A stretch of DNA of 64,000 nt from Pseudochelatococcus lubricantis (GCF_042432495.1 NZ_JBHLXC010000003.1:1-64000); one strand, 5' to 3'. Positions 42,513 to 51,805 are shown, counted from the stretch's first letter. A program made the numbers and translations. Notes: generated by a model not told the origin, from the letters alone.

Positions 42513-43529
42513 ATGGGAAGACAAATCGAAATTCGGCAGGCGGGGCGCATCATCGACGTGCCGGATGGCCGAACCATTCTGGAGAGAGCGCTAGAAGAAG
42601 GGATCGCATATCCTCATGGATGCCGTTCGGGCCGCTGCGGCTCGTGCAAGTCCCGACTGGTCAGCGGCGAGGTCGATCTTCTGCCGCACACGCGCTTTGC
42701 CCTGACGGACGATGAGCGGTCTCAGGGACTGATCCTTGCATGCCGCGCGCAGCCGCTCACGGATTGCACGGTCGCATGGCTCGATGAGGAGGAAGAACAG
42801 CTTGATCTTCCCGTCCGCACCTATCGCACGCGGGTTGTCGCGATCGATGACGCAACCCACGACATCCGGCAAATCAGGCTGGAGGTCGAAACGGGAGAGG
42901 CCGTCGCGTTCAAGGCGGGCCAGTATGCGCAGGTGACGTTCGATGGCGTTCCGGCGCGCGACTATTCGATGGCGAACCAGCCGGGTCGAGACCATCTCGA
43001 ATTCCACATCAGGCATGTGCCCGGTGGAGCGACGAGCGAACACGTCGCCAGGTCACTCAAGGTCGGCGACGAGGTTTCGGTTCGCGGGCCGCTCGGCAGT
43101 TCGTTTCTGCGCGAACAGCATACGGGTCCAATTCTGGCGGTCGCCGGCGGATCGGGACTGGCGCCGATCAAGTCGATTGTCGAAACGGCGCTGGCAAGCG
43201 GCCTGCGGCAGCCGATCCATCTCTATTTCGGGGCACGGACGGAACGTGATCTCTATCTCGTCGATCATTTCAGTCTTCTGGCGAGCACCTACGACAACCT
43301 CACCTTCATGCCCGTGCTTTCGGAGGTGAGCCGATCCGATCACTTCCGAACCGGCCTGGTAACGGATGCGATCGTGAGTGACGTGCAGGACCTCAATGGC
43401 TGGAAGGCATATATGGCCGGACCGCCTGCCATGATCGATGCTTCCGGCATCATGCTTCGCGAACTGGGCTTGCGCGGCGAGGACATACATGCGGACGTGT
43501 TTTTTACGCCCGAAGAAGCGCCTACATAA
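42513..43529 (+). CDS. Ferredoxin-NAD(P)H reductase-type oxidoreductase
   Basis: A 338-residue electron-transfer protein. It has an N-terminal plant-type [2Fe-2S] ferredoxin domain (CRSGRCGSCKSRLVSGE and a later Cys in LILACRAQP), an FAD domain with RDYSMANQPG, and an NAD(P) domain with GGSGLAPIKSIV and ending ADVFFTPEE. It resembles phenol-hydroxylase-reductase and AscD-type proteins. No oxygenase partner is nearby, so it may serve the glutaredoxin or a copper-linked redox step. It is 11 bases after the glutaredoxin stop. Confidence 0.82.
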   Translation: MGRQIEIRQAGRIIDVPDGRTILERALEEGIAYPHGCRSGRCGSCKSRLVSGEVDLLPHTRFALTDDERSQGLILACRAQPLTDCTVAWLDEEEEQLDLPVRTYRTRVVAIDDATHDIRQIRLEVETGEAVAFKAGQYAQVTFDGVPARDYSMANQPGRDHLEFHIRHVPGGATSEHVARSLKVGDEVSVRGPLGSSFLREQHTGPILAVAGGSGLAPIKSIVETALASGLRQPIHLYFGARTERDLYLVDHFSLLASTYDNLTFMPVLSEVSRSDHFRTGLVTDAIVSDVQDLNGWKAYMAGPPAMIDASGIMLRELGLRGEDIHADVFFTPEEAPT

Positions 43530-43549
43530 GTCGAAGAAAGGAACCAGCG

Positions 43550-44065
43550 ATGAACATCGGTAAAGCAGCGGCGGCATCAGGCGTCTCGGCGAAGATGATC
43601 CGCTACTACGAATCGATCGGATTGATCGCGGAAGCGTCGCGGACGGATAGCGGATACCGGGATTACTCCGATAAGGACGTGCATACGTTGCGTTTTATCA
43701 GGCGTGCGCGCGATCTCGGTTTCTCGGTCGAGAAAATGACGGAACTGCTTGCGCTCTGGCGAGACCGAGACCGGGCGAGCGCGGACGTCAAGCGCGTGGC
43801 GCTCGAGCATGTCGAAGAACTTGAACGGAAGGCGCGTGAACTCAGGGAGATGAGCATGACGCTCAAGCACCTTGCCGAGAACTGCCGGGGCAATGCCCGG
43901 CCGGACTGCCCGATCATCGATGAGTTGGCGACGACTGATGACCCTGAGACCAGCCCCACACACACCCGCGATCGTTCCGGCGCGACAGGGAACAGGTTCG
44001 AGCACACGAGGCCCGTCGTGTCGGCGAAGGCGGAAAGAAGCGGTCACGGTGCCAGGGAGCAATAG
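43550..44065 (+). CDS. cueR: CueR/HmrR-type MerR regulator
   Basis: A 171-residue MerR-family activator. The N-terminal winged helix reads NIGKAAAASGVSAKMIRYYE, with the SGYRDYSDKDV wing. The metal loop is C-x7-C (CRGNARPDC near residue 111), the Cu(I)-type spacing. A 40-residue disordered tail follows. It is expected to twist the 19-base-spacer promoters so that RNA polymerase can start. It is the only MerR protein in the window, so it is the likely controller of all eight sites. Good ribosome-binding site AAGGA before ATG 43550. Confidence 0.88.
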   Translation: MNIGKAAAASGVSAKMIRYYESIGLIAEASRTDSGYRDYSDKDVHTLRFIRRARDLGFSVEKMTELLALWRDRDRASADVKRVALEHVEELERKARELREMSMTLKHLAENCRGNARPDCPIIDELATTDDPETSPTHTRDRSGATGNRFEHTRPVVSAKAERSGHGAREQ

Positions 44066-44067
44066 CC

Positions 44068-44274
44068 ATGACGCTTGCCGGCGAAATCCTGCACCTGTTC
44101 AAACGGGCATGTTCGGACGGCGACATGGAAGTTGCCGAGAAGCTATTGCAGGCTCTTGAACTGATTGATGCGCGAGGGCTCGGCGTCGCAGCTTCGCACA
44201 AGCCGTTGTCTCAAGCTTATCTGGCTATCGGAGAACTTCCTGTGCCTCCGAAAAAATGTCAGCGGCATCACTAG
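44068..44274 (+). CDS. Small protein after cueR, function unknown
   Basis: A 68-residue mostly helical protein starting MTLAGEILHLFKRACSDGDM, with a C-terminal PPKKCQRHH tail that could bind metal. It starts 2 bases after the cueR stop and so belongs to the copA-cueR transcript. I do not recognise a family. Confidence 0.5.
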   Translation: MTLAGEILHLFKRACSDGDMEVAEKLLQALELIDARGLGVAASHKPLSQAYLAIGELPVPPKKCQRHH

Positions 44275-44380
44275 GACATCATCCGTTCAATGAGGCCCAA
44301 GGATGGATGAGCCGGAAACGGGACGGGTCAATGCCGACTTCGCAGGTCAACAACTGCCCGCGTAGGCGGGACTCCGAAAC

Positions 44381-44842
44381 TCAGCGGCGGCGGGAGACCT
44401 CCTCCTGATATCCGCGCTCTCGTTCCGGCCAAGTACTCTTAATAAAAGCGAGGACAGCCCGGATCTCGCCGTCGCTCAGGGCATCGGCAAAACCAGGCAT
44501 GTCGCTCTCATAGCTCCCTCCGACGATGGCCGCTGTACCCTCCTTGACGATGCGGAACAGCATCTCATCGGCATGGTGCCAGGTGTGGCCGCTCTCGTCG
44601 TGCGGCGGTGCGGGCAGCCGACCGGAGGGAGGCGGCGAGCGCCAGTCCGGCTGCCCTTCGAGATTCGCACCGTGGCAAGACGCGCATTGATCCGCATAGA
44701 CTTGTCGGCCCTGCTCGACGACCTCCGCTGATGCCGCAGCGATGGATTCGGAACGGGCGTAATGCCACCCAGCCAATGTCGCCACGATCGCACCTGCGAG
44801 GAGCGACCCTGCCCAGAATGTATTTAGGAGCTTCTTTCGCAT
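44381..44842 (-). CDS. Monohaem cytochrome c
   Basis: A 153-residue class I cytochrome c with haem motif CASCH in YADQCASCHGANLEG and a Met ligand likely in SDMPGFADAL. It has a single N-terminal membrane anchor or signal (FWAGSLLAGAIVATLAGW). ATG 44842 is preferred to 44851. It is divergent from the small secreted protein at 44958 and may accept electrons from the multicopper oxidase or a terminal oxidase branch. Confidence 0.82.
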   Translation of the reverse strand: MRKKLLNTFWAGSLLAGAIVATLAGWHYARSESIAAASAEVVEQGRQVYADQCASCHGANLEGQPDWRSPPPSGRLPAPPHDESGHTWHHADEMLFRIVKEGTAAIVGGSYESDMPGFADALSDGEIRAVLAFIKSTWPERERGYQEEVSRRR

Positions 44843-44957
44843 GGCACGCATGTTCAGTAACGAGGAATTGCAACGCACGAGATGGCAAGGAGGATTTGCC
44901 AGTGGTGCGACACCATTTGCAATAGACATTCCGGTGAGTAGTACCTATCGTTCCAGT

Positions 44958-45317
44958 ATGTTTGCGCGCGTTGTCTCCATGCTTGCCATAATCGGCGTCG
45001 CCGTCATGACGATGGCATTCTCCGCGCACGCGGCACGAATGAGCATACCGCCGGAACAGGCTGTGCATGTGGGCGAGATTACAAACTCTGCAGCCGGCAT
45101 TGAGCCTGCATGCACCAGCAAACACTGCGGATCGGCAGACATGGATGCGGGAACCTGTGAACTGGTTTGTGCAGGTTTTTCAATCTTTCTCGTATCACCG
45201 AGCGGTGGTTCTGGAAACCAATACACGTCAACCGCCTATGTTCTGCCGCCTGATGCCAGCATTCCCGGTCGGGCGCTCGGACTGAACGAACGCCCTCCGA
45301 AGATCCGTCTCCTCTGA
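44958..45317 (+). CDS. Small exported Cys-rich protein
   Basis: A 119-residue exported protein with a signal peptide (FARVVSMLAIIGVAVMTMAF, cleaved near SAHAAR). The mature part has a Cys cluster ACTSKHCGSADMDAGTCELV and a Pro-rich end with RPPKIRLL. Its layout (signal, C-x-HC, LC or VC, Pro/Leu tail) is like the gene at 51395, suggesting a paired family. It lies 73 bases before the multicopper oxidase. It may be a metal-binding or oxidase-accessory protein. Confidence 0.6.
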   Translation: MFARVVSMLAIIGVAVMTMAFSAHAARMSIPPEQAVHVGEITNSAAGIEPACTSKHCGSADMDAGTCELVCAGFSIFLVSPSGGSGNQYTSTAYVLPPDASIPGRALGLNERPPKIRLL

Positions 45318-45390
45318 TCGCGCCCGGGCATTCGGCCCGCGGCCTTCCGACAGCTTTGAGGAACGGGACTGCGGTCCCGAGGAGACGACC

Positions 45391-46899
45391 ATGAATACCC
45401 TTTCACGACGCGGCTTTCTCGCCGCTGGCGCGGCCATGCTGGCCTACGCTCAGGTGCCCCGGATGGCGGCAGCGCAGGACGCCACGCCGCTATCGCTTCG
45501 CGCCGCCAGCCGCACGCTCGACATCGACGGACGCGCCGCCACTGTCTGGGGCCTTGCCGGGCCATCCGGACAGGGCCTGACACTCGATCCCGGCATGCCG
45601 TTCCGGGTGGATCTAACGAACGAACTCGACACCGCCACACTGATCCACTGGCACGGCCAGATCCCGCCCAATGCGCAGGATGGCGTGCCCGACATGCCCT
45701 TGCCGATGCTCGCCCCCGGCGAGACTCGCGCCTATGACTTCGCACCGCTGCCCGGCACCTATTGGATGCACGCGCATGTTCCGCTGCACGAGATGCGCCT
45801 TCTGGCCGCGCCCCTGATCGTGCGCAGCGCCGAGGATGTCGCCGCTGACCGGCAGGAGGTGGTACTGTTTCTGCATGATTTCTCATTCAAGGCACCCGAA
45901 GAGGTGATGGCGGAGATCAAGTCCGGCCATGGTGCCACGGGCAATCACGGAAGCGGCACAGGCACAGGCACGGGCGGAATGTCAGGTATGAACCACGGCG
46001 CGATGGGAAACATGCCGATGACTGGCATGGATCACGGCGCCAAGGGCGGCATGATGGGAATGGGGACCATGGACGGCATGACGATGGACCTCAACGACTA
46101 CGACTGGGACGCCTATCTTGCCAATGATCGTACGCTCTCGGACCCGGAAGTGGTGCAGGTCGAGCGCGGCGGGCGTATCCGCCTGCGGGTCATCAACGCC
46201 GCTGCGGCGACGGTGTTCTGGCTCGACACCGGCGAAGCGCAGGCCCGGCTCGTCGCGGTTGATGGCCATGCCGTTCAGCCGCTCTCCGGCACGAGGTTCG
46301 GTCTGGCCATGGGCCAACGGCTCGACCTTGAGATCGACCTGCCTTCGGAGGGCGGTGCCTGGCCGATCCTCGCGCTGCGAGAAGGCGCGCGGGAGCGCAC
46401 CGGTCTGATCCTTGCCACTCCGGGCGCCGAGATACGGCACATTGATGCTTTGGCAGAGACCGAAGCACCGGCCTTTGACACCGACCTTGCGCAGGAGACG
46501 CGCCTGATCGCTTCCGAATCCTTGCCGGAGCGGCCGGTGGACCGCAGCCACATGGTGATGCTGGGCGGCTCGATGCAGCCCTATGTGTGGACGATCAACG
46601 GTGCCGTCTGGGGCCAGCATCGCCCGGTTACCGCGAGGCGCGGCGAACGGATCGTGCTGTCCTTCCACAATATGTCGATGATGGGTCACCCGATGCATCT
46701 CCACGGCCATGTGTTCCAGGTCGTCGGGCTGAATGGACGTGCGGTCACGGGCGCGCAGCGGGACACGGTGTATGTGCCGCCGATGTCGATGGTCGACGTG
46801 GCACTCGATGCCGGAGAAGCCGCGCGCTGGATGCTGCATTGCCATCACATGCCGCATCTTGAAACAGGCATGATGACCGAATTCGCGGTCAGCGCATAG
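45391..46899 (+). CDS. Multicopper oxidase (CueO-like)
   Basis: A 502-residue periplasmic cuprous oxidase. The Tat signal is LSRRGFLAAGAAMLAYAQ. Copper-binding motifs are complete: HWHG in LIHWHGQIPPN, HAH in WMHAHVPLHE, HPMHLHGHVFQ, and the type-1 site HCHHMPHLETGM. A Met/His-rich insert (about residues 185-230, with MSGMNHGAMGNM) is typical of CueO-type enzymes and binds extra Cu(I). It detoxifies Cu(I) by oxidation in the periplasm. No separate MerR-type promoter is visible directly upstream; a short hairpin (GGGAC/GTCCC, about 45365-45380) precedes it. Confidence 0.92.
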   Translation: MNTLSRRGFLAAGAAMLAYAQVPRMAAAQDATPLSLRAASRTLDIDGRAATVWGLAGPSGQGLTLDPGMPFRVDLTNELDTATLIHWHGQIPPNAQDGVPDMPLPMLAPGETRAYDFAPLPGTYWMHAHVPLHEMRLLAAPLIVRSAEDVAADRQEVVLFLHDFSFKAPEEVMAEIKSGHGATGNHGSGTGTGTGGMSGMNHGAMGNMPMTGMDHGAKGGMMGMGTMDGMTMDLNDYDWDAYLANDRTLSDPEVVQVERGGRIRLRVINAAAATVFWLDTGEAQARLVAVDGHAVQPLSGTRFGLAMGQRLDLEIDLPSEGGAWPILALREGARERTGLILATPGAEIRHIDALAETEAPAFDTDLAQETRLIASESLPERPVDRSHMVMLGGSMQPYVWTINGAVWGQHRPVTARRGERIVLSFHNMSMMGHPMHLHGHVFQVVGLNGRAVTGAQRDTVYVPPMSMVDVALDAGEAARWMLHCHHMPHLETGMMTEFAVSA

Positions 46900-46912
46900 G
46901 CAGCGTGCTGGC

Positions 46913-46940
46913 AGGAGGACGCCGGCACCGGCGTCCTCCT
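46913..46940 (+). terminator. Perfect hairpin after the multicopper oxidase
   Basis: AGGAGGACGCCGG (46913-46925), CA, CCGGCGTCCTCCT (46928-46940): 13 pairs. No T-run follows, so termination is possible but unproven; it may instead protect the oxidase mRNA. Confidence 0.5.
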
Positions 46941-46968
46941 GTGCAACAAGGAGGTGAACCCTATATCA

Positions 46969-47934
46969 ATGTCTCACGGCGGTCATGCCGGCCACATGCC
47001 GGCGAGTGGTGATCGCAAAGCGCTCGTCATTTCGGGCTGGCTTACCGGCCTTTACTTCATCGTGGAACTCGGGATCGGCATCTGGACGGGCTCAGTCGCC
47101 GTCATGTCGGATGCCTTCCACACCTTCTCGGCCGTGGGCGGCGTGCTCATTGCGCTGGTCGCCATGCGTCTGGGTGAGCGAAAATCCAGCCCCTCGCGCA
47201 CCTTCGGCTACATTCGGGCGGAGATCCTGGGGGCCCTCTTCAACGGCCTCTTCCTCGTCGCCATGGCTCTCTACGTGCTGTGGATGGGCGCGATGCGCCT
47301 CATGGAGCCCATCGAACTGGCCACGACGCCGATGTTGATCGCCGCAGCGGGCGGCATCGCCACCGAGCTTGTCGCGCTCTGGCTCATGTACGAGCGCCAG
47401 AAGGACAACCTGAATATGCGGGGTGCGTATTGGCACATCCTGCAGACCTTCGTCGGCAGCTTCCTCATCATCGTCTCGGCGCTGGTGATCCGATTCACGG
47501 GCTTTGTGGCCATCGATCCGCTGCTTGGCATGGCCTTCGGACTGCTGCTGCTCTGGGCTTCCTGGGGTATTATGCGCGAGGCATTGCACATCCTGCTGCA
47601 AGGCACGCCCGAAGACCTCGACTTGGAGGCCGCCATCGAGGCCATACGGCAGCTAGAGGGGGTTACCGACGTGCACCACGTCCATGCCTGGAGTCTGACA
47701 TCCGGGCGCAATGTATTCTCAAGCCACGTCTGCGTTGGGGACTTTCAGGAAGGCGAACGGGTGCTGCGACAAGCAAGCAATCTCCTGCGCGAGCGTTTCA
47801 ACATCTACTTCTCGACGTTGCAGATCGAGGAATACTGCCTCGACGGCGAGGACTCTGCGGCCGAGATTGACATCATGCAGTCTCAGACGGGGCAAGAACG
47901 GACCAGCATCGGAAAGATCCACGACAATCACTGA
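46969..47934 (+). CDS. CDF cation transporter with altered metal site
   Basis: A 321-residue, six-helix cation diffusion facilitator. In usual Zn/Cd transporters the second helix reads HxxxD and the fifth HxxxD. Here the second is MSDAFHTFSAV (His kept, Asp replaced by Ala) and the fifth WHILQTFVGS (His kept, Asp replaced by Thr). The cytoplasmic domain ends with VHHVHAWSLTSG and His/Cys-rich stretches. The start MSHGGHAGHMP is His-rich. ATG 46969 is preferred, since GTG 46954 lies inside the ribosome-binding site. The substrate may be copper or another metal; see the normal CDF at 56466. Confidence 0.82.
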   Translation: MSHGGHAGHMPASGDRKALVISGWLTGLYFIVELGIGIWTGSVAVMSDAFHTFSAVGGVLIALVAMRLGERKSSPSRTFGYIRAEILGALFNGLFLVAMALYVLWMGAMRLMEPIELATTPMLIAAAGGIATELVALWLMYERQKDNLNMRGAYWHILQTFVGSFLIIVSALVIRFTGFVAIDPLLGMAFGLLLLWASWGIMREALHILLQGTPEDLDLEAAIEAIRQLEGVTDVHHVHAWSLTSGRNVFSSHVCVGDFQEGERVLRQASNLLRERFNIYFSTLQIEEYCLDGEDSAAEIDIMQSQTGQERTSIGKIHDNH

Positions 47935-47964
47935 TTGGCAGGAACCCCGGATTCCGATCACCTC

Positions 47965-47995
47965 TTGACCTTCCAACGGTTGGAAGGCGCAGAAT
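47965..47995 (+). promoter_or_regulatory. MerR-type promoter 4 (second P-type ATPase)
   Basis: TTGACC (47965), spacer with perfect TTCCAA-CGG-TTGGAA (47971-47985), -10 CAGAAT, 45 bases before the ATPase start. Confidence 0.75.
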
Positions 47996-48039
47996 AGGCG
48001 AAGAGCAAGCTTAGGATAAGACGCCGAGGAGGCGTGAAA

Positions 48040-50427
48040 ATGGCCAGCAAGACCGAACACGATCACCAGAATCAGAGTCACGCTCATTCCGCCCAAGGTC
48101 ATGCGCATGATCACGGGGCCGTCGCGCAGGACGACACGCACAAGGTCAAGGACCCGGTCTGCGGCATGATTGTCGATCCCCACACGGCCCAGCACAAGGC
48201 CGAGCATGCGGGCCGGCCCTATTATTTCTGCTCGGCCGGGTGCCGCGCGAAGTTCCTGGCCGAGCCCGAAAGCTATCTCGATCCGGCGGCGGCGGAGGTA
48301 GTACCGATTCTCGAGGGGACGGTCTATACCTGCCCGATGCATCCTGAGATCCGGCAGGACGGCCCCGGATCATGCCCGATCTGCGGCATGGCGCTGGAGC
48401 CGGTACTGGTCAGCCTTGAGGCCGAGCCCAATGTCGAACTGATCGACATGACACGCCGCTTCTGGATCGGCCTCGTTCTGGCGATCCCGGTGTTCATTCT
48501 CGAGATGGGCGGGCATCTGTTCGGGCTGACTCATGCCATCGGGCAGCAGGTCTCGAACTGGCTGCAACTGATCCTCGCAACGCCGGTCGTTCTCTGGGCG
48601 GGCTGGCCGTTCTTCCAGCGTGGCTGGCAGTCGCTCGTCAACCGCAGCCTCAACATGTTTACACTGATCGCCATGGGCACGGGAACGGCGTGGATATACA
48701 GCGTCGTCGCCACGCTGGCGCCGGGCATCTTCCCAGATGCATTCCGCCAGCATGACGGCTCGGTCGCGGTCTATTTCGAGGCGGCCGCGGTCATCACTGT
48801 GCTCGTGCTGCTCGGGCAGGTGTTGGAATTGCGGGCGCGCGAGAGCACCAGCGGCGCGATCCGGGCGCTGCTCGACCTCGCCCCCAAGACCGCCCGGATC
48901 ATTCGTGACGACGGCACCGAGGAGGAGGTTCAACTCGACACCGTTCGGGTCGGCGACCGCCTGCGGGTGCGTCCCGGCGAGAAGGTGCCGGTCGATGGCG
49001 AAGTTCTGGAAGGACGCAGCGCCGTCGATGAATCGATGGTGACTGGCGAGTCGATGCCGGTCACCAAGGAGGTCGGCGCCACCGCCATCGGCGGCACCAT
49101 GAACCAGTCCGGCGCGCTGGTGATCGAGGCGAAGAAGGTCGGCCGCGACACCATGCTGTCGCAGATCGTCCAGCTCGTCGCCGAGGCGCAGCGTAGTCGC
49201 GCGCCGATCCAGCGCCTCGCCGATCAGGTGTCGGGCTGGTTCGTGCCGGCGGTGATCGTGGTCGCAATCCTTGCCTTCATAACCTGGTCGATCTGGGGTC
49301 CGGAGCCGCGCTTCTCCTTCGGTCTGATCGCGGCGGTTTCCGTGCTGATCATCGCCTGTCCCTGTGCGCTCGGGCTGGCAACGCCGATGTCGATCATGGT
49401 CGGCGTCGGGCGTGGCGCACAGGCGGGCGTGCTGATCAAGAACGCCGAGGCGCTGGAGCATATGGAGAAGGTCGATACCATCATAGTCGACAAGACCGGT
49501 ACGCTGACCGAGGGACGACCCGCCGTCACCGCAATCGTGCCGGCGCCGGGGTTCACCGAGGACGAGGCTTTGCGGCTTGCCGCCAGCGTGGAGCGGGCCA
49601 GCGAGCATCCGCTGGCGCTGGCCATCGTTCGCGCTGCCGAGGAGCGGGGGATCGTGACCGCACCGGTCGCGGATTTCGACTCGCCGACCGGCAAAGGCGC
49701 CTACGGCACGGTCGAAGGCAAGCGCATTCCCCTTGGAAATGCCAAGTTCCTAGCCGAGCAAGGCGTTGATGTCGCCCCACTGGCGGATGAGGCCGACCGG
49801 CTGCGCGAGGACGGGGCAACCGCGATCTTCATGGGAGTGGACAACCGCATCGCTGCCATCTTCGCCATCGCCGATCCGGTCAAGCCCTCGACGCCCGAGG
49901 CGCTTGCCGCGCTGAAGGCGCAGGGAATCCGCGTTGTCATGCTTACGGGTGATAACTGGACCACGGCCAAGGCGGTCGCCCGCCGGCTCGGCATCGACGA
50001 GGTCGAGGCCGAGGTCCTGCCCGACCAGAAAAGCGCGGTCGTGCAGCGTCACAAGGCGGCAGGCGAGGTGGTGGCGATGGCAGGCGACGGCGTGAACGAC
50101 GCACCGGCGCTGGCGGCGGCCGATGTGGGCATCGCCATGGGCACCGGTACCGATGTGGCAATGGAAAGCGCAGGCGTCACATTGCTCAAGGGCGATCTCA
50201 CGGGCATCGTCCGCGCGCGCCGGCTCTCGGAGGCTGTCATGCGCAACATCCGCCAGAACCTATTCTTCGCCTTCATTTACAACGCGCTCGGCGTGCCGGT
50301 GGCGGCCGGGGTGCTCTACCCGTTCTTCGACATCCTGCTGTCGCCGATCATCGCGGCCGCCGCCATGGCGCTGTCGTCGGTGAGCGTCATCGCGAACGCC
50401 TCCCGGCTGCGGGTCACGAGATTGTAG
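48040..50427 (+). CDS. Copper-type P-type ATPase with YHS and zinc-ribbon-like domains
   Basis: A 795-residue P1B ATPase of a different design from copA. The His-rich start (HDHQNQSHAHSAQGHAHDHG) is followed by a YHS domain (VKDPVCGMIVD, YYFCSAGCRAKF) and a Cys-Met segment (YTCPMHPEIRQDGPGSCPIC), as in CopB/CtpA-type metal pumps. CPC is at 440-442 (IACPCALGLATP) and the phospho-Asp484 in IVDKTGTLTEGR; SEHPLALAI and MAGDGVNDAPAL complete it. It probably exports Cu(I) or Cu(II)/Ag from the cytoplasm or feeds periplasmic proteins. ATG 48040 has GAGGAGG upstream. MerR-type promoter 4 drives it. Confidence 0.9.
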   Translation: MASKTEHDHQNQSHAHSAQGHAHDHGAVAQDDTHKVKDPVCGMIVDPHTAQHKAEHAGRPYYFCSAGCRAKFLAEPESYLDPAAAEVVPILEGTVYTCPMHPEIRQDGPGSCPICGMALEPVLVSLEAEPNVELIDMTRRFWIGLVLAIPVFILEMGGHLFGLTHAIGQQVSNWLQLILATPVVLWAGWPFFQRGWQSLVNRSLNMFTLIAMGTGTAWIYSVVATLAPGIFPDAFRQHDGSVAVYFEAAAVITVLVLLGQVLELRARESTSGAIRALLDLAPKTARIIRDDGTEEEVQLDTVRVGDRLRVRPGEKVPVDGEVLEGRSAVDESMVTGESMPVTKEVGATAIGGTMNQSGALVIEAKKVGRDTMLSQIVQLVAEAQRSRAPIQRLADQVSGWFVPAVIVVAILAFITWSIWGPEPRFSFGLIAAVSVLIIACPCALGLATPMSIMVGVGRGAQAGVLIKNAEALEHMEKVDTIIVDKTGTLTEGRPAVTAIVPAPGFTEDEALRLAASVERASEHPLALAIVRAAEERGIVTAPVADFDSPTGKGAYGTVEGKRIPLGNAKFLAEQGVDVAPLADEADRLREDGATAIFMGVDNRIAAIFAIADPVKPSTPEALAALKAQGIRVVMLTGDNWTTAKAVARRLGIDEVEAEVLPDQKSAVVQRHKAAGEVVAMAGDGVNDAPALAAADVGIAMGTGTDVAMESAGVTLLKGDLTGIVRARRLSEAVMRNIRQNLFFAFIYNALGVPVAAGVLYPFFDILLSPIIAAAAMALSSVSVIANASRLRVTRL

Positions 50428-50593
50428 GAGGCTGACGTGGGCGAAGGTCCTCCATCTGGAAAAATTGGTGACGATGGTGGCGCCAACAGCCCGGATACCG
50501 TCCCATCCTTGCGCTAAGTCAAAGTCTGCGGCGAAGGGGGCCGCTATGAGTATCTTTGCGACGGAAGGGCAGAACAGGCCATGATGCAATGTC

Positions 50594-50686
50594 ATGATGT
50601 CGGGCGGGATGATGTGGGGCATCGTTCTTCTGGTGCTCGTGCTCCTTACCGCCGCCGCTTTGATCAAATACGTATTTTTCCGGTGA
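50594..50686 (+). CDS. 30-residue single-helix membrane peptide
   Basis: A short frame of 30 residues, start MMSGGMMWGIVLL, one hydrophobic helix and a basic end (IKYVFFR). Met-rich small membrane peptides next to copper pumps are common in such islands. No good ribosome-binding site is seen, so support is composition and position only. Confidence 0.4.
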   Translation: MMSGGMMWGIVLLVLVLLTAAALIKYVFFR

Positions 50687-50727
50687 TCCAGCTTTGACGA
50701 AGTTGCGGCCCAGATGGAGGAACTGAG

Positions 50728-51216
50728 ATGCAAACCATCCATATGATCAGCAGGCGCTCCTTCCTCGCCAGCGCCACCGCGTTCCCCCTCCTGCTCTCAA
50801 CGGCGGGAACGGTTCGCTCGGCAGGACTGCCTCTGGTGACCGTCACCAAGGATACGAATTGCGGGTGCTGCGGCGCATGGGTCGAGCATATCGAGGCGGC
50901 CGGCTTCCCGGTGAGCGTCGTGGAATCGAGCGAGGTCGAAAGCCTCAAGCAGCGGCTCGGCGTCCCGGCGGCGTTGTACTCCTGCCATACGGCCGAAGTG
51001 GACGGCTATGTCATCGAAGGACATGTGCCGGCCGCCGCGCTTCGCCGCCTCCTGGCCGCGCGCCCGCTCGCGACAGGGCTTGCGGTTCCCGGAATGCCCG
51101 CCGGCTCCCCCGGCATGGACTTTCCCGGCGTGGTCCCCGAGCCATACGAGGTGTTCCTGTTCGGCCCTTCCGTCCAGAAAACCTTCGGGCGTTTCCGCGG
51201 CGCGCGGGAGATCTGA
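50728..51216 (+). CDS. DUF411 periplasmic metal-binding protein
   Basis: A 162-residue exported protein. The signal region SRRSFLASATAFPLLLS looks Tat-like. The DUF411 core has the Cys motif TNCGCCGAWVEHIEAAGF and a second Cys/His in LYSCHTAEVDGYVIEGHVP. Such proteins (CopG-type) bind copper in the periplasm. The ribosome-binding site GGAGG precedes ATG 50728. It lies between the second ATPase and the DUF305-propeller gene. Confidence 0.85.
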   Translation: MQTIHMISRRSFLASATAFPLLLSTAGTVRSAGLPLVTVTKDTNCGCCGAWVEHIEAAGFPVSVVESSEVESLKQRLGVPAALYSCHTAEVDGYVIEGHVPAAALRRLLAARPLATGLAVPGMPAGSPGMDFPGVVPEPYEVFLFGPSVQKTFGRFRGAREI

Positions 51217-51394
51217 GTGGAACGGTGCTCATGATCCATCCGGTCGCCATCAGTCCGATCCAGAACCGGGCCTGCGGGGCAGACCCTGCCTTTGTCAGGA
51301 GCTCTGGTTGCCTGGGCTCGGATACTGACGGCCGCAAGGATGTCATCTGGTGCGTGGCAACTCTCCATCCCGACCTCGACAAAGAAGCCAAGCC

Positions 51395-51805
51395 ATGAGC
51401 AGGAGCTCGACTGCGGCTTTCGGATCGAAAGGCGACTGGCTCCGCCAGTTCCTGACAGGCCTGCTGCTGCTTGCGTTCAGCGCTTTTGTTTTCCTGGCAG
51501 CGGCGCATGCCAGCCCGGGCACACACGGCTCGTATCAGGATCAGACCGTTGCGGGTGCACAGCATGAGGCCCATTCGAATTACTCCGACGACCGAAGCAA
51601 GGCTGCGGACGAACGATGCTGTCACACTGAAACGGCGCCGGACCGCGATTGCGGCCAGCTCTGCACCATTGTTGCCCTGCTACCCGAGGCGCCGCCTGTG
51701 ATGCCATCCTCGGACGGCGAGCCATTGCTCGGTTTCCAGGCCAGCGATCTGGGCCGAAATCCTTCAGTCCTCCTGACACCACCGCGTCTGACCGCCCCTG
51801 CGTAG
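51395..51805 (+). CDS. Small exported Cys-rich protein, second copy type
   Basis: A 136-residue exported protein with a signal-like helix (FLTGLLLLAFSAFVFLAAAH). The mature part has CCHTETAPDRDCGQLC and a Pro/Leu tail (LGRNPSVLLTPPRL). Its order of features is like the protein at 44958, so both may belong to one family of metal-island secreted proteins. The ribosome-binding site is weak. Function unknown. Confidence 0.6.
   Translation: MSRSSTAAFGSKGDWLRQFLTGLLLLAFSAFVFLAAAHASPGTHGSYQDQTVAGAQHEAHSNYSDDRSKAADERCCHTETAPDRDCGQLCTIVALLPEAPPVMPSSDGEPLLGFQASDLGRNPSVLLTPPRLTAPA

Noticed and set aside
42513..43529. Oxygenase reductase component
   Set aside because: No oxygenase or hydroxylase gene nearby; called only as a general NAD(P)H reductase.
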